Source: Temnothorax longispinosus (taxonomy: Eukaryota; Arthropoda; Insecta; Hymenoptera; Formicidae). Taken from it: a DNA stretch of 64,000 nt. Within the stretch, counting starts at the first letter, position 1. Every line of letters starts with the position of its first letter. Below the pieces are notes generated by a model. That model searched no databases. It had not been told where the DNA came from and saw only the letters and a program-made list of their open reading frames with translations. The translations under genes were made by a program, and so were the position numbers. This document shows positions 1 through 9,465 of this stretch, in pieces. Location: positions 2,743,575 to 2,807,574 of the forward strand of contig NC_092369.1 in the NCBI RefSeq assembly GCF_030848805.1. The letters run 5' to 3'.

Positions 1-665
1 CTTTATTACGATTTTCAACCAAACTACATAATATTGGCCACAACTGCTGATTCGAACTTTTAAAAAGTGGTAAACCATCAATATTTATGTAAACTTCTAT
101 TTGTTGTAAATTTTTTAACGTTACAAATGAAGATAATTTCTGAATGCAATTATTCAAACCAAAATGATAATAATGTCCTGGTTCAACAATTTTTAATGTA
201 TTTTTTCTAGGAGTTTTCATTAATACGCGAGCATCTGAAGGTAATTCATCATGTTTGGATTTTAAAATATTCTTGTAATTCGTTAAATGCGACATGAGTA
301 ATTTTATTTTTCAAAGCCCAAGTAACAAGCTGTGATTGTAATGAATATTTATTGGCTGTATTATTGAAGTCTTCAAAATTATGAATTGATTCGTTATTTA
401 AAGTTTATTTATTAATAAAATTATTGTTATTAGATGTATTACTATCTGACTCTAAACTTTCTAATAGATTATTATCTAATTCAATATTATTATAATCTAA
501 ATCAGTGCAACTTAATTGTTCATTAATACTCATATCGTTTCTTATAAAATCATTATTATTTAAAGATTGAGCAAAAGCTTGATCAGATTCAACTAAATTT
601 ATCGAAGAATCTGTACTAGCTTTTGTTCGCCTGTAATATTTAGTGGCAATTTTAGGCACATTCAC
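1..665 (-). pseudogene. Transposon-derived protein fragment, broken
   Basis: The minus strand reads as one degenerate coding region starting with an ATG at 663-665 and running off the left edge. The first 86 codons are Asn/Ser-rich and low in complexity. They end at an in-frame TAA (405-407), after which the same frame stays open to about 270. There one frame shift moves to the frame starting at the ATG at 293-295, which stays open to position 1. The distal part contains the phrases HYYHFGLNNCIQK and INIDGLPLFKSSNQQLWPIL. I recognise these as typical of a repeated insect/cnidarian protein family of transposon origin, but I cannot name the superfamily. One nonsense codon plus one frame shift make it a pseudogene. 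Assignment to a mobile-element family is from memory. Confidence 0.6.
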
Positions 666-1202
666 TTATTTTCAAAATTTCCTTGAACAACGTACCAGTG
701 GTCTTGCATAACTTTCACGTACTAGCCTTGCGCAACCTTTACCGCAGTAGTATGGTCTTTCAGAACTATCTAAAATAAAAAATATTTTAATTTATAGATT
801 TTTAAGAGCATTTATTCCAAAAAATGTGAAAAATAAGAATAAGTTCATGATGCATATTTTAGATATTTATCATGAACTCATTTTGAGTCAATGCACTAGT
901 CAAATACATGGATAGTATGTACAATATATAAAAATCAGAAATATGTATTATACATGCCTAGGATATTGTTAAATTCGTTAGCTTATTAAAAACATCATCT
1001 AAAAATATAAATTAATTTCAAAAATGTAGCAATGTGTTCTTTGTGAACTTACAGCTATCTTCGAGCTGATTCTCAATATCAAACCACATTTCCATAATAA
1101 AATATATTTATACGTCTTATTTTTAAAATTATAATTGCAAATTATTATTGCGATAAGTAAGTAAATAAATATTATACGCTGCTTCTATTCTCTTAATAAC
1201 AA
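666..1202. other. AT-rich non-coding stretch
   Basis: AT-rich sequence with no supported coding region or clear repeat structure. It ends in a short poly(A) run just before the tandem-repeat block. The same kind of A-run precedes the related copy near 63675. Confidence 0.5.
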
Positions 1203-1965
1203 AAAAAAAATGAACGCGTGGTCGCCACGCGCGTTAAAAGTGAAACTTCTGAAGGCAAGGCTTTGCCATAACTTTTCTGAAATTAATACAAAAACAATGC
1301 AACGGAATTAGTCACTCCAAGCCGCCCGCAACTCGAAAATATAGTGTTACACGCAGTTTTCACTATATCCGTCTCGCCAGTGCCGTACGCCTGATCGAAT
1401 TTTCGTGACGCGTTTTCGAGTCGCAAAATCGAATTTACTTACCGATCCAAAAGGAGTTTCACTTTGTACGCCTGTTGGTCGAATTTTCGTGACACTATTT
1501 CGTGACGTTTTTCCGTGTCGCACAATCGAACTTACTACCGTACCAAAGAAGTTTCATTTCGTACGCCTATTGGTCGAATTTTCGTTACACTTTTCGTGTC
1601 GCATAATCGAACTTACTACCGTGCCAGAAGAAGAACCGTCTCGCCAACGCCGTACGCCTATTGGTCAAATTTTTGTTACACTTTCCGTGTCGCACAATCG
1701 AACTTACTACCGTACCAAAGAAGTTTAATTTCGTACGCCTATTGGTCGAATTTTCGTTACACTTTTCGTGTCGCATAATCGAACTTACTACCGTGCCAGA
1801 AGAAGAACCGTCTCGCCAACGCCGTACGCCTATTGGTCAAATTTTCGTTACACTTTTCGTGTCGCACAATCGAACTTACTACCGTACCAAAGAAGTTTCA
1901 CTTCTGTTACACTTTTTCGTGTCGCGAATCGAACTCACTACCGTGCCTAAAAAAGTTTCACTTCA
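1203..1965. repeat. Tandem satellite block, 172-bp higher-order unit
   Basis: After a lead-in (from 1211) the sequence becomes a tandem array. GTACGCC starts at 1384, 1466, 1561, 1652, 1733 and 1824. The last four intervals alternate 91, 81 and 91 bp, giving a 172-bp two-monomer unit. One monomer type carries an AGAAGAAGAACCG insert, the other AAAGAAGTTT. Open frames here exist in several registers only because the repeat length avoids stops; they are not genes. A direct-orientation copy of the first 330 bp or so lies at 63677-64000. Confidence 0.8.
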
Positions 1966-1999
1966 AAAAATATGTAATATTGTCTCTGAAGTCTAACCT

Positions 2000-2430
2000 C
2001 TGAAGTCTGAGGTAACCGGCGTCGATGGGACAGGACGGAAGGCGGGGGAGAAAATGCGGCGAGATAAGATTGTCGTACGTACCTCGACCACGTACTCGGG
2101 GGAAGTCAGCTCCTCGGAGCTGCGGAAGAGAATTCGCGCGACATGTCAGCCGTCGACGTCGGCCCGGAGCTCGTCCGTGGGAAGCGGACGATGACGACAA
2201 CTTGGATGCGCGTCGGAAATGGAAGCGGAGAGCCGCGAGCAAACGACCGACCGTCGACCGTTTGCGGCGGATCGACGTGGCGGGAGAGAGAGAAAGAGAA
2301 AGAGAGAGAAAGAGAGCGAACGCAATCTCCTCGCGAAAAAATTCCCGAGGAAACGCGAGAACGCGTAGAAACACAAACCCGTATACCGGCGAAGCTGGTG
2401 ACCATTGTCATATAAAATAAAATATTAACT
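2000..2430. other. CpG-rich island, possible promoter or 5' UTR
   Basis: An abrupt shift from AT-rich to CpG-rich sequence, with a short purine (GA-rich) run at 2284-2325. Overlapping long frames on both strands have arginine-rich, low-complexity translations and look like by-products of base composition. It lies about 1.2 kb upstream of the gcl-like exon on the same strand, so a promoter or untranslated exon is possible. I see no start codon context or splice evidence that proves it. Confidence 0.3.
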
Positions 2431-3620
2431 TTTTAGGTTATGACAATAAAAATTGCTAAAATTATTTACTAAACACATATATATACATATACATATACTT
2501 ACATTTTTTCGTATTCGTGTACTCTTACAACCTTTAGGTCTGTCCCGATCCGTTCGACAACCCGCGACACCGCTAACCGGATCAATCTCCGACGAGTCGT
2601 TCGTAATTCCACAATTCTTCGAAACACCGCGTGTAACACACTTGATATTCTACACTATGACAATAATTGACACACGTACGTACGTATAGTCGTATACCTG
2701 CATGCCTCTCTGCAACGTGATGCAGGTGAAACCTCGGGTGAAACCGCACTGAGTAGCCTAGAAATGGACAATAGACGAGTACGATACACGAGTAAGACAC
2801 CTGCGCGCACATCCCTGCACGAGCCCGCCAAATCAAGTCACGTGATCGCGCTCGATCAATCCGCGCAAGACTCGTTAATTATTACACGCCCGGGCCATGG
2901 TATCTGCACGCGCATGATCACGCCATAAAAAAAAGACTGCTACGCATACTATTATAAACTTATTATAGACATGACGACGGAAAAATTAAAATGCCTTACG
3001 TGACGGGAAAGTAACACTATGCCTTACAAAACTCATTTTTGTGACAAAAAATAATAAATCCAAAATAAGTCCATGTACAAATGTCCATTGGATGTACAGT
3101 ATATATCTATAAATTAGTTATATAAAGGGGATCTTAAATGGATGTCCACTGGACGTCCCTCTTTATTAGTCCAATGTACATCCTTATATGGATGTACATT
3201 GGACGACCTTATTATGTCCATGGACGTATGGTAGTAAAATGGACGTAAAACGGACGTCCATAAAATGTACGGTGCTATTTGGGTTTATATTTTTCTATAT
3301 TTTACGTTATGTATACTATAGATTTTCAGTACTGACAGTTGCTGACAGTAAATATCGGAATGCAGCTTATATGTTATCTATACATATAAGCATGTGCATT
3401 GACTAGTAAGTGCATATGTAATAGTGAAAGCATAATTTTTCTGTTATATGTACTTATACATATATTATATTATCAATAAATACATATTGTGTGACTAGTA
3501 AGTAAGTGTAGGTATGTGTCACAGTAGGTAAATGTGTGAATGCATAATTTTTCTGCTATACTCCCAGCAAACACCAAATATAATTGATATATAACCTGGG
3601 AGTAATGAAATAATATCCAG
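2431..3620. other. Non-coding, short palindromes and dispersed AT-rich repeat
   Basis: No gene seen. 3060-3270 has many variants of ATGGACGTCC and a perfect hairpin (GTCCAATGTACATCC, a 5-nt loop, then its complement) at about 3171-3206. 3390-3565 contains phrases such as GACTAGTAAGTG and CATAATTTTTCTG that recur many times at 21.5-22.7 kb. The sequence CCAGCAAACACCAAATATA near 3566 recurs in reverse complement near 21475, which suggests a dispersed element terminus. Confidence 0.45.
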
Positions 3621-4143
3621 CATTGTCTGTGGTATTGGGTTCGTTGTATCAAGACGAGGACAGTTTGGAGCCGAAAGACGTGGTTTCTATTCTGGCAACG
3701 TCTATACTGTTTCAACTGCAAGGCTTAATAGATGAGTGCGTAGACATAATGGTGGAGACTACAAACAGTGAAACTGTTGTGTCGTATTATAACGCAGCTG
3801 TGTCGTATGGTGTGCCTACTGTGAAAGCAGCTGCGAAACGATTGCTGGAAGTCAATCTGTTGGGTTACGGATGGCGACATCCTTTTGAAGGCAATTTCGC
3901 CAGACTTGATGACAGAATTGGTCGCCAGTCCTGATTTGGTTGTTTTGCAAACAGAGTTTTGCATATACATGATGCTACGCTTGTGGTACGTTTATAAATG
4001 ACCCATATTTGACTTCTGAGAGTAACAAGTAATGGAATCTTTGTGTTTGTTGTGTAATTATATGTGATTGCTTCATTTTCAGGTTATTTGCACATTTATG
4101 CACACTGTATAATTGAGGAACCGCTAAAAATTGATGAATACTT

Positions 4144-5299
4144 TGTAACGATGCACCCCCAAATATGCATCGTTCCGGCAGTAACACCACGCCGAGACCA
4201 CCCAGCCGACCACCTGCGGGGGTGAAGAACGGGCACGGTGTGCCCAGCGTATTTTTAATCGTTCTCACATGCAATGTTAGGAAGTCCGCGAATGGACTTA
4301 ACGCGGCAACCGCCTCACCGCGCCGAGCGGTGCCGAAGGCGGCCGAACACCGCCGAACGCGATCGCAGCGTCGAGACGCCGTAACCACCGATCGTTCCGC
4401 CGCACCGTCCCGGCGCTCGCGATCGCGTCGCTACCCCCACCACGCCGCGACGCCGCCGCGACGCGTATATAAGCCCGGCGTCGCTGGCACAGGCACAGAG
4501 CGCGATTCCCGATCATCCGTCTTCCCGACAACACCGATCCTGAATTCCCGCATTAAGCCAGTCCGAACGTAAGGTAGAGCGCCTTCGGCATTCTCTGTCT
4601 TCGCCGAGTGTGTCTCGGCTAACGACCAGCTTTTCGCAGTTATCCGAATCACCCGAAGCCGTCCGGATAAGAAGGTAGAGCGCCTCCGGCATTCTCTGTC
4701 TTCACCGAGTGCGTCTCGGCGAAGGACCGGCTTCTCTCTATTATCTAAATCATCCGAAGCCTGTCCGGACAAGAAGGTAGAGCGCCTCCGGCATTCTCTG
4801 CCCTCGTCGAGTGTGTCTCGGCCGACGACCCGCTTCCGCCGCGTTACCCACGCTTCGCGATCCATATCGCCGCCGCGGTTCGCGCCATTTTTCCGCGCTC
4901 CGGGCCGAGCCGACCGGGAAACCGGCGCCGCCCGTATCGATACCTACCACCACGCGATTCGATCCACGAGGCTACAAAAGCAACGGCTCCGCCCCGTACA
5001 TACCGCGGGTTGCCCCGCGCCGCCCGCGACCAAACCAACGTCGCCTCACACGCACGCCCAACCGTCGGAAACCGCGCGGGCACTCGCGAGCGAATCCAGT
5101 TAAAGCGGTACACACGTAGTGACCCGTTGTAAATGTCGCGTGCATATATTGTTATTGTTATAGAATAAACTTGACTATTTTCTGTTAACCGAGGCACGCC
5201 TTCATTTTGCTAACCTCGCCACCCGTCTGCTTCTCCGCACCTCCTTCGAACCCAGGCTAGCCGCGAGCTAGATCCGCGCTTCGAAGCCAGGTTGTTTTA
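4144..5299 (+). mobile_element. Solo LTR A inserted in gcl exon
   Basis: The element starts TGTAACGATG and ends at 5299, flanked by direct repeats ACTT at 4140-4143 and 5300-5303. It carries a TATA-like TATATAAG at about 4466, a CpG-rich promoter region, a roughly 100-bp internal tandem repeat and an AATAAA near 5163. No coding sequence is present, so it is a solo LTR (about 1156 bp) left by recombination between two LTRs. Its start and general layout resemble solo LTR B, so the two are related families (Gypsy or BEL/Pao; not resolved). The right terminus has decayed from the CGTTACA expected by comparison with LTR B. Confidence 0.85.
4571..4840 (+). repeat. ~100-bp tandem repeat inside solo LTR A
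   Basis: Three diverged copies start with AAGGTAGAGCGCC at about 4571, 4672 and 4774. Each contains GGCATTCTCTG and a GAGTGYGTCTCGG phrase. It lies downstream of the TATA box, in the presumed R/U5 part of the LTR. Confidence 0.75.
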
Positions 5300-5830
5300 A
5301 CTTTAAAAATCACAAGTGGACCGAGCCGTTTTTAACGACTGAAGAGAGCAAGGAATATGCAGCGCCTTTCAAAGCACTGAGGATGAAATATCTGCTGTTA
5401 CATGAACAAGACGACAAGATCTTATACAGTGATAATTTAAGACCACCAGACTGGCTGCACGGTGCTTACAGAGAACAGTGGCTTCACTTGTTAAGAGTGG
5501 ATGGAAATAAAGACAGAGGGTAGACTACAAGTGCTACAATTAAATTTTTTTTTTAAATAGAATCAATATAGACGGAACTACGTATTTTCTGCACCACGTG
5601 CAGTCCGGCGCAAATGACGGAAAAGGAATTTTCTAAGGAGTGCTTTCGGTGCGGCAGATGTGTCGAGAAGCCAAGCGAATACATTTGGAGATGGAAGGCA
5701 TTCCATTATGGACTAGATTTACTAATGACTTTAGACACAACTAGCCTGCGGATTAAAAGAAACCACAGACTAGACTGTGAGCATATCAAGGCAAATTACA
5801 AAGAGCATAAAATTCTGAAAAAGTAAGCTT

Positions 5831-6807
5831 TGTAACGATGTACCCCGTTCGCCAAGCATCGTTCCCGGCCAACAACCGCCGGATGCCGCCCGACCGACTA
5901 TCAGTCGGGCGAAGGCCAGGGCGCGGTGCGCCCACATTTTTATTACGTTCAAACCGTGTGCGCGGGCTAAACGCGGCACCGGTGTCTCCCGACGAACGCC
6001 GACGGAAGCCGAGCCTCACCGAGGACGAGCGCGCGGCGTCGCGCCGCCCCACCACAGCGCGACTCGCCTGACGATCGGCCTCCCTCCTAGCGAACCCGCC
6101 GCGCCGTGCGCTATATAAACCGGCGCTCCGGCGAGAGCGACTCACTTTGTCTGATCTCCAGCATTCCGCTATTCTGGACGAAACCCTATCCTACGAATCC
6201 TAGGGCGACACACCAACGGGGTTCGGAGCTCCGAGTCTCGATTGAGTGCTCTCAGGTGTCCCCGCACTCCATCACCCCCGACGGCACGGTTACGCGGGGT
6301 TGAGCACGCTCGGCCTCGCAACGAGGGCTCTCGCTGCCGCCGCCCCGGGGCTCCGGAAATCCTCCGCTATACACTACGCGTTCCCGCACGCGTTAGAATA
6401 TATTGTAATACCTCGTTCATTATCGAGTGCACAAGCACTACCTGTAATATACCGAGTCCGTCTATTAGCGTAATGTCGCGTTCGTTATCGAGTGCACAAG
6501 CACTACCTGTAATATACCGAGTCCGTCTAGTATTGTAATACCGCGCTCGTTACTCTGCAGACTGCCCCAAGGACTACGCTTCCGTTACCGCGCCGAGCGC
6601 GCCTGCACTACCCCTTCGTTGTATATATCGCGTTCCGCCCGTCCTTGCGCTATATTGAATACCGCGCTAACGGTACTCTCCGTGTGTATACTAAACTGAA
6701 TAAACCACTGCATGTACGACCTAAATTGATTATTGTCTCTGGGCCTTTCATCGAACTCCTGATCCGGCGAGCTAGTCCGCGTTCGATACTAAAGTCAGGC
6801 CGTTACA
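5831..6807 (+). mobile_element. Solo LTR B just after gcl stop codon
   Basis: The 977-bp element starts TGTAACG and ends CGTTACA, a perfect 7-bp inverted terminus. It is flanked by GCTT at 5827-5830 and 6808-6811. It has CTATATAAAC at about 6111 (TATA box) and CTGAATAAACC at about 6698 (polyadenylation signal), both in plus orientation. There is no internal coding region, so it is a solo LTR. It lies only 4 bp after the TAA of the gcl-like gene, so any transcript of that gene would read into this LTR. Confidence 0.9.
6411..6535 (+). repeat. Short tandem duplication in solo LTR B
   Basis: A segment with TTATCGAGTGCACAAGCACT and ATATACCGAGTCCGTCTA occurs twice in tandem, with a period of about 66-67 bp. 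Confidence 0.75.
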
Positions 6808-6811
6808 GCTT

Positions 6812-7238
6812 TAGATTATCAGTTGATTGATTCAATACTTTTAGATCGAAGTTAATAACAGAAATATGAAATTTTTTTTAGAGTCTGTCTATTTTTACTG
6901 AATGAACAACGTCAAGTAAAACATGTTCAAGACTCGCGTATGTTAAGATTATGTTTGAGGAGAAATACGGAAGTAAGTTAGCATTGAAAACAACGACATG
7001 TGTTCTTATATAATTTATATTGTGCGCATTACGTCACGTATTAATATTTTCAGCACGAGATAATGACTCTGGATAAACAGTTATGTTATCCTCTGTATGT
7101 ATCGGTTAACATGCAACTAGTCACTCCACTCACATTGGGAGAAGAAGATACAACGACCGACGTACTTTCGAATACTTAGTATTTCGAGAATGTAATGCTC
7201 AATGAATATGTAAAGATAAAGGCCATGGGATCTAATTG
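6812..7238. other. Non-coding spacer
   Basis: No gene or clear repeat seen between the solo LTR and the truncated Gypsy LTR. The boundary with the LTR fragment at 7239 is abrupt, which suggests a deletion that removed the rest of that LTR and its target-site duplication. Confidence 0.4.
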
Positions 7239-7327
7239 GAACCTAAGATGTCTTTGGCAATAGCCGAAACTCGTGCGCTGACAGCTCAGTGTCGCAATGA
7301 GGCCAACTCGGCTTCCGCATTACAACA
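7239..7327 (-). mobile_element. Truncated 3' LTR of the Gypsy element
   Basis: 89 bp nearly identical to 17903-17992 (starting CCTAAGATGTCTTTGGCAAT and ending CATTACAACA). Only the part next to the element interior survives. Confidence 0.85.
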
Positions 7328-7344
7328 TCCCTCCCCCCGTGGAA
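7328..7344 (-). promoter_or_regulatory. Polypurine tract of the Gypsy element
   Basis: On the minus strand CCACGGGGGGAGGGA lies directly before the LTR start TGTTGTAATG. This is the expected plus-strand-priming polypurine tract, and it fixes the orientation of the element. Confidence 0.8.
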
Positions 7345-7423
7345 AAAGAAAAACTGAGGCATGAGGTTTTTCGTTAATATTTGTGTTGTTTTCTTTTTCC
7401 ATGGAAGTTACATTGGCTGCGTT

Positions 7424-7545
7424 CAGCCGAACCTCTGCTTAGCGAAGCGAAAGGTAGCAATTAAGTGTAATTGGTTGGATCCAAAGGTAAGAACCAATCA
7501 CATTCAGTTACTACCTTTTGCTTCGCTAAGCAGAGGTTCGGCTGG
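7424..7545. mobile_element. Short MITE inside env 3' region
   Basis: CAGCCGAACCTCTGCTTAGC at 7424 is repeated in inverted orientation ending at about 7545, with stems of about 30 bp continuing through the GCGAAGC and GGTAG segments. The structure is a roughly 122-bp non-autonomous inverted-repeat element. It sits downstream of the env membrane-anchor coding part of the Gypsy element. Confidence 0.75.
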
Positions 7546-7559
7546 ACACGGCCATTATT

Positions 7560-8344
7560 CTATTTTTCCAGTTGCTTGCGGAAGTCGCGTCGCGTGTTCT
7601 TCTTCGTTCTCTTTTTTATTATCCATGTTATAGTAATTCCGATTCCTATTATGATTACAACTATAAACACGGAGCCCACGGGATATATTACATTGGCATT
7701 TTTACATATATCTGAGCCTCGCATGGTGCGCGCGCGGTTACGAAATACGTGGGATAGTTTATGTCGCATACGAATTTTATGTCAGTGTGTGTGGTTTTAG
7801 ATATTACAAATATGTTTTTATTATCGTACACCGGAAGGAGTGTCCTGCGTACAATTTCGTAGTTAGGATACGTGGCAATCGGGAAGGTTAGGATGGTGTG
7901 AACGTTAGGATTATCATAGTATGCATTTATTTTCACATAGTTTTGAATGGTGTTCCAATTGTCAATTTGTATTTTGAAAGGAAAATGTGATCCTTGGGAT
8001 AGGTGGGCCGTTGCTTCTTTTAATTCCGCTACAATATTTTCGATCGGGAGTAGTCGCACGAGTAGGATAATATCATTCTTAGAGTAAGTAAAGTATGCTA
8101 GGATGTCTTCTACGTCGCTTATTAACTTGATTGTGACCGCGGTTATCGCTAACAAATGTTCGTCTATCTCTTCGCGGCGCGCTAGTTTCGACGCCCGTTG
8201 CTGCACTCGTTTTGTGACATTTACTAGTAGATTTTCGTTTTTACTAATAGACTGCTCTAACGTTTCAATATGCCCTAGCGTGGCGTTTATGACTTTAATT
8301 TGATTTTTCGCCGCGTGCTGCATCGCGTTTTGTTGGTTTCGCAT
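7560..8344 (-). pseudogene. Partial env (F-type, errantivirus-like) remnant
   Basis: An open stretch at 7688-8344 encodes 218 residues with a long helical, coiled-coil-like part (heptad-rich about residues 15-60), then a mixed region rich in Asn/Thr/Ile typical of the membrane-proximal half of insect retrovirus Env. The following segment (7560-7690) encodes, in another frame, a strongly hydrophobic span of about 20 residues followed by a Lys/Arg-rich tail, as expected for the membrane anchor. The signal peptide, the receptor-binding half and any cleavage/fusion region are absent. The piece is truncated at its start, frame-shifted near its end and interrupted downstream by a MITE, so it cannot make a working envelope protein. 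Family identification is from layout and hydrophobic pattern. Confidence 0.6.
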
Positions 8345-8350
8345 GAGGTC

Positions 8351-9335
8351 TTATTCTTCGATAAACGCTTTTAAACGATTTGCGTGGACGCGTAACGTCT
8401 TTCGTTTTATTTTAATAGTGTAGTTCACGTCGCTATGCTTTTCGAGGATCACGTACGGTCCGATCCATTGGGACTCGAGTTTTTTCGAACGTCCGCGTCG
8501 CACTGTCTCGTCGTGTAATAGTACCTTGTCACCTACTTTAAACGTGTCCTTGTTACTCTTCTTGTCGAATGGTTGTTTTGCCTTGCTTAATTTTTTGCTG
8601 GCGTAGATGTTCGGTCGAACTTGGCCTACTGGCCCCTGAAAACGTACGGCTTTGGTGGCGAAATCTGATGCGTCCGTCGCCGCGCTCACTTGCTCGGTCT
8701 GTAATCGCTCGCGTAATCGTTTGCGTCGCGCTGAAATAGATTCGCGTTTTTTGGTCACGTGTAACGTGAGTATGTCAGTTATGTCATTTACCGGCTTCTC
8801 TTTTAGAGTTACGCGCGTAGTGGGTGCCTCTACTAATTTTTTCACGCCGTTTGACATGCTTGTCGGGCATTCGAAATCTGTCGGCTCCATCAAACAGTGT
8901 CCGATGAACACTCTTGGTGTAGGTTCTTTACCTTTTACGTTACCTACTCTGTTGCGGGGTGGTAAATCTACCTTCTTATATGTTCGTAGTTTGAATGTAA
9001 CCTTTCCGATGTGTACCTGCCTTGTGGTGTGTGAGATAACGGTCTTGCGCTTTGTGAGGAAATCATTCCTCAGGATCCCCTCATAATCGATCGGGAAATC
9101 GTCTTCTACCACGTACATGGTATGGCGTATTCTCTGGCTTCCGAGGTCTACGGTTGCTTTTATCTTTCCGAGAGTGTGGATCTTGTGTCCCGTCACTCCG
9201 GTCAATGTCAGGCGTTTTTCTCACACCATAGTGCCGCCTTTTAAATTTCCCACTTTTATTAGCGTTAGGATCGCTCCTGAGTCTAATAAGAAATTCGTCT
9301 TGCCTTTCTTGGCCTCTTGAATCGGCAGTGTTATC
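8351..9335 (-). pseudogene. Gypsy protease fused to integrase C-terminus (pol deletion)
   Basis: The first part encodes an aspartic protease segment with LLDSG followed by a TLIK context (about 9240-9300), then an in-frame TGA at 9221-9223. The 284-codon frame that follows continues with the protease tail. After a linker it passes straight into an integrase C-terminal region with KVGDKVLLHDE and the GPY/F-type phrase WIGPYVI, ending at 8351. All of reverse transcriptase, RNase H and the integrase catalytic core are missing, so a large internal deletion has joined protease to integrase. The frame after the join is intact over about 280 codons, so the deletion happened to be in frame or was preserved. 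Non-functional as a polymerase. Confidence 0.75.
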
Positions 9336-9465
9336 GGGTTTAAGGTATGTATGTTATGTTTCCCGTTATCTGCGACACTTGATACTCTTTGGCGGCTCGT
9401 GCCTTATTCTTCTTTGGTCTCTCGTCTTCTTCGCTGCCGCTACTGGAGGATTCATTGCTCGTTTC

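Larger units (their letters stand above)
3621..5826 (+). pseudogene. gcl: germ cell-less-like gene, disrupted
   Basis: The translation matches the BTB/BACK-type germ cell-less family (GCL/GMCL1, a CUL3 substrate adaptor in metazoans): LGSLYQDED, SYYNAAVSYGVPTVKAAAKR, LEVNLLGYGW, then in a shifted frame LMTELVASPDLVVLQTEF and FCIYMMLRLW. Exon 1 seen here runs 3621-3985 (acceptor CCAG before, GTACGT after). The next exon is 4083-4143 plus 5304-5519, split by a solo LTR; without the LTR and one ACTT duplicate the frame reads on continuously. The last exon, 5561-5826, includes ECFRCGRCVEKPSEYIWRWK and ends in TAA. Damage: a frame shift near 3885, the LTR in the coding exon, a probable further frame problem at the exon junctions, no recognisable N-terminal BTB exon upstream, and a C-terminus shorter than usual. 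I conclude it is a dead or dying copy; a functional gcl may exist elsewhere. Confidence 0.8.

Noticed and set aside
1405..1996. Overlapping open frames of 60-111 codons in the tandem repeat
   Set aside because: They exist in three frames at once with repeated peptides, explained by the satellite periodicity rather than by coding.
2025..2420. 131-codon frame and others in the CpG-rich island
   Set aside because: Arg/Glu-rich low-complexity translations on both strands; no family resemblance; explained by base composition.
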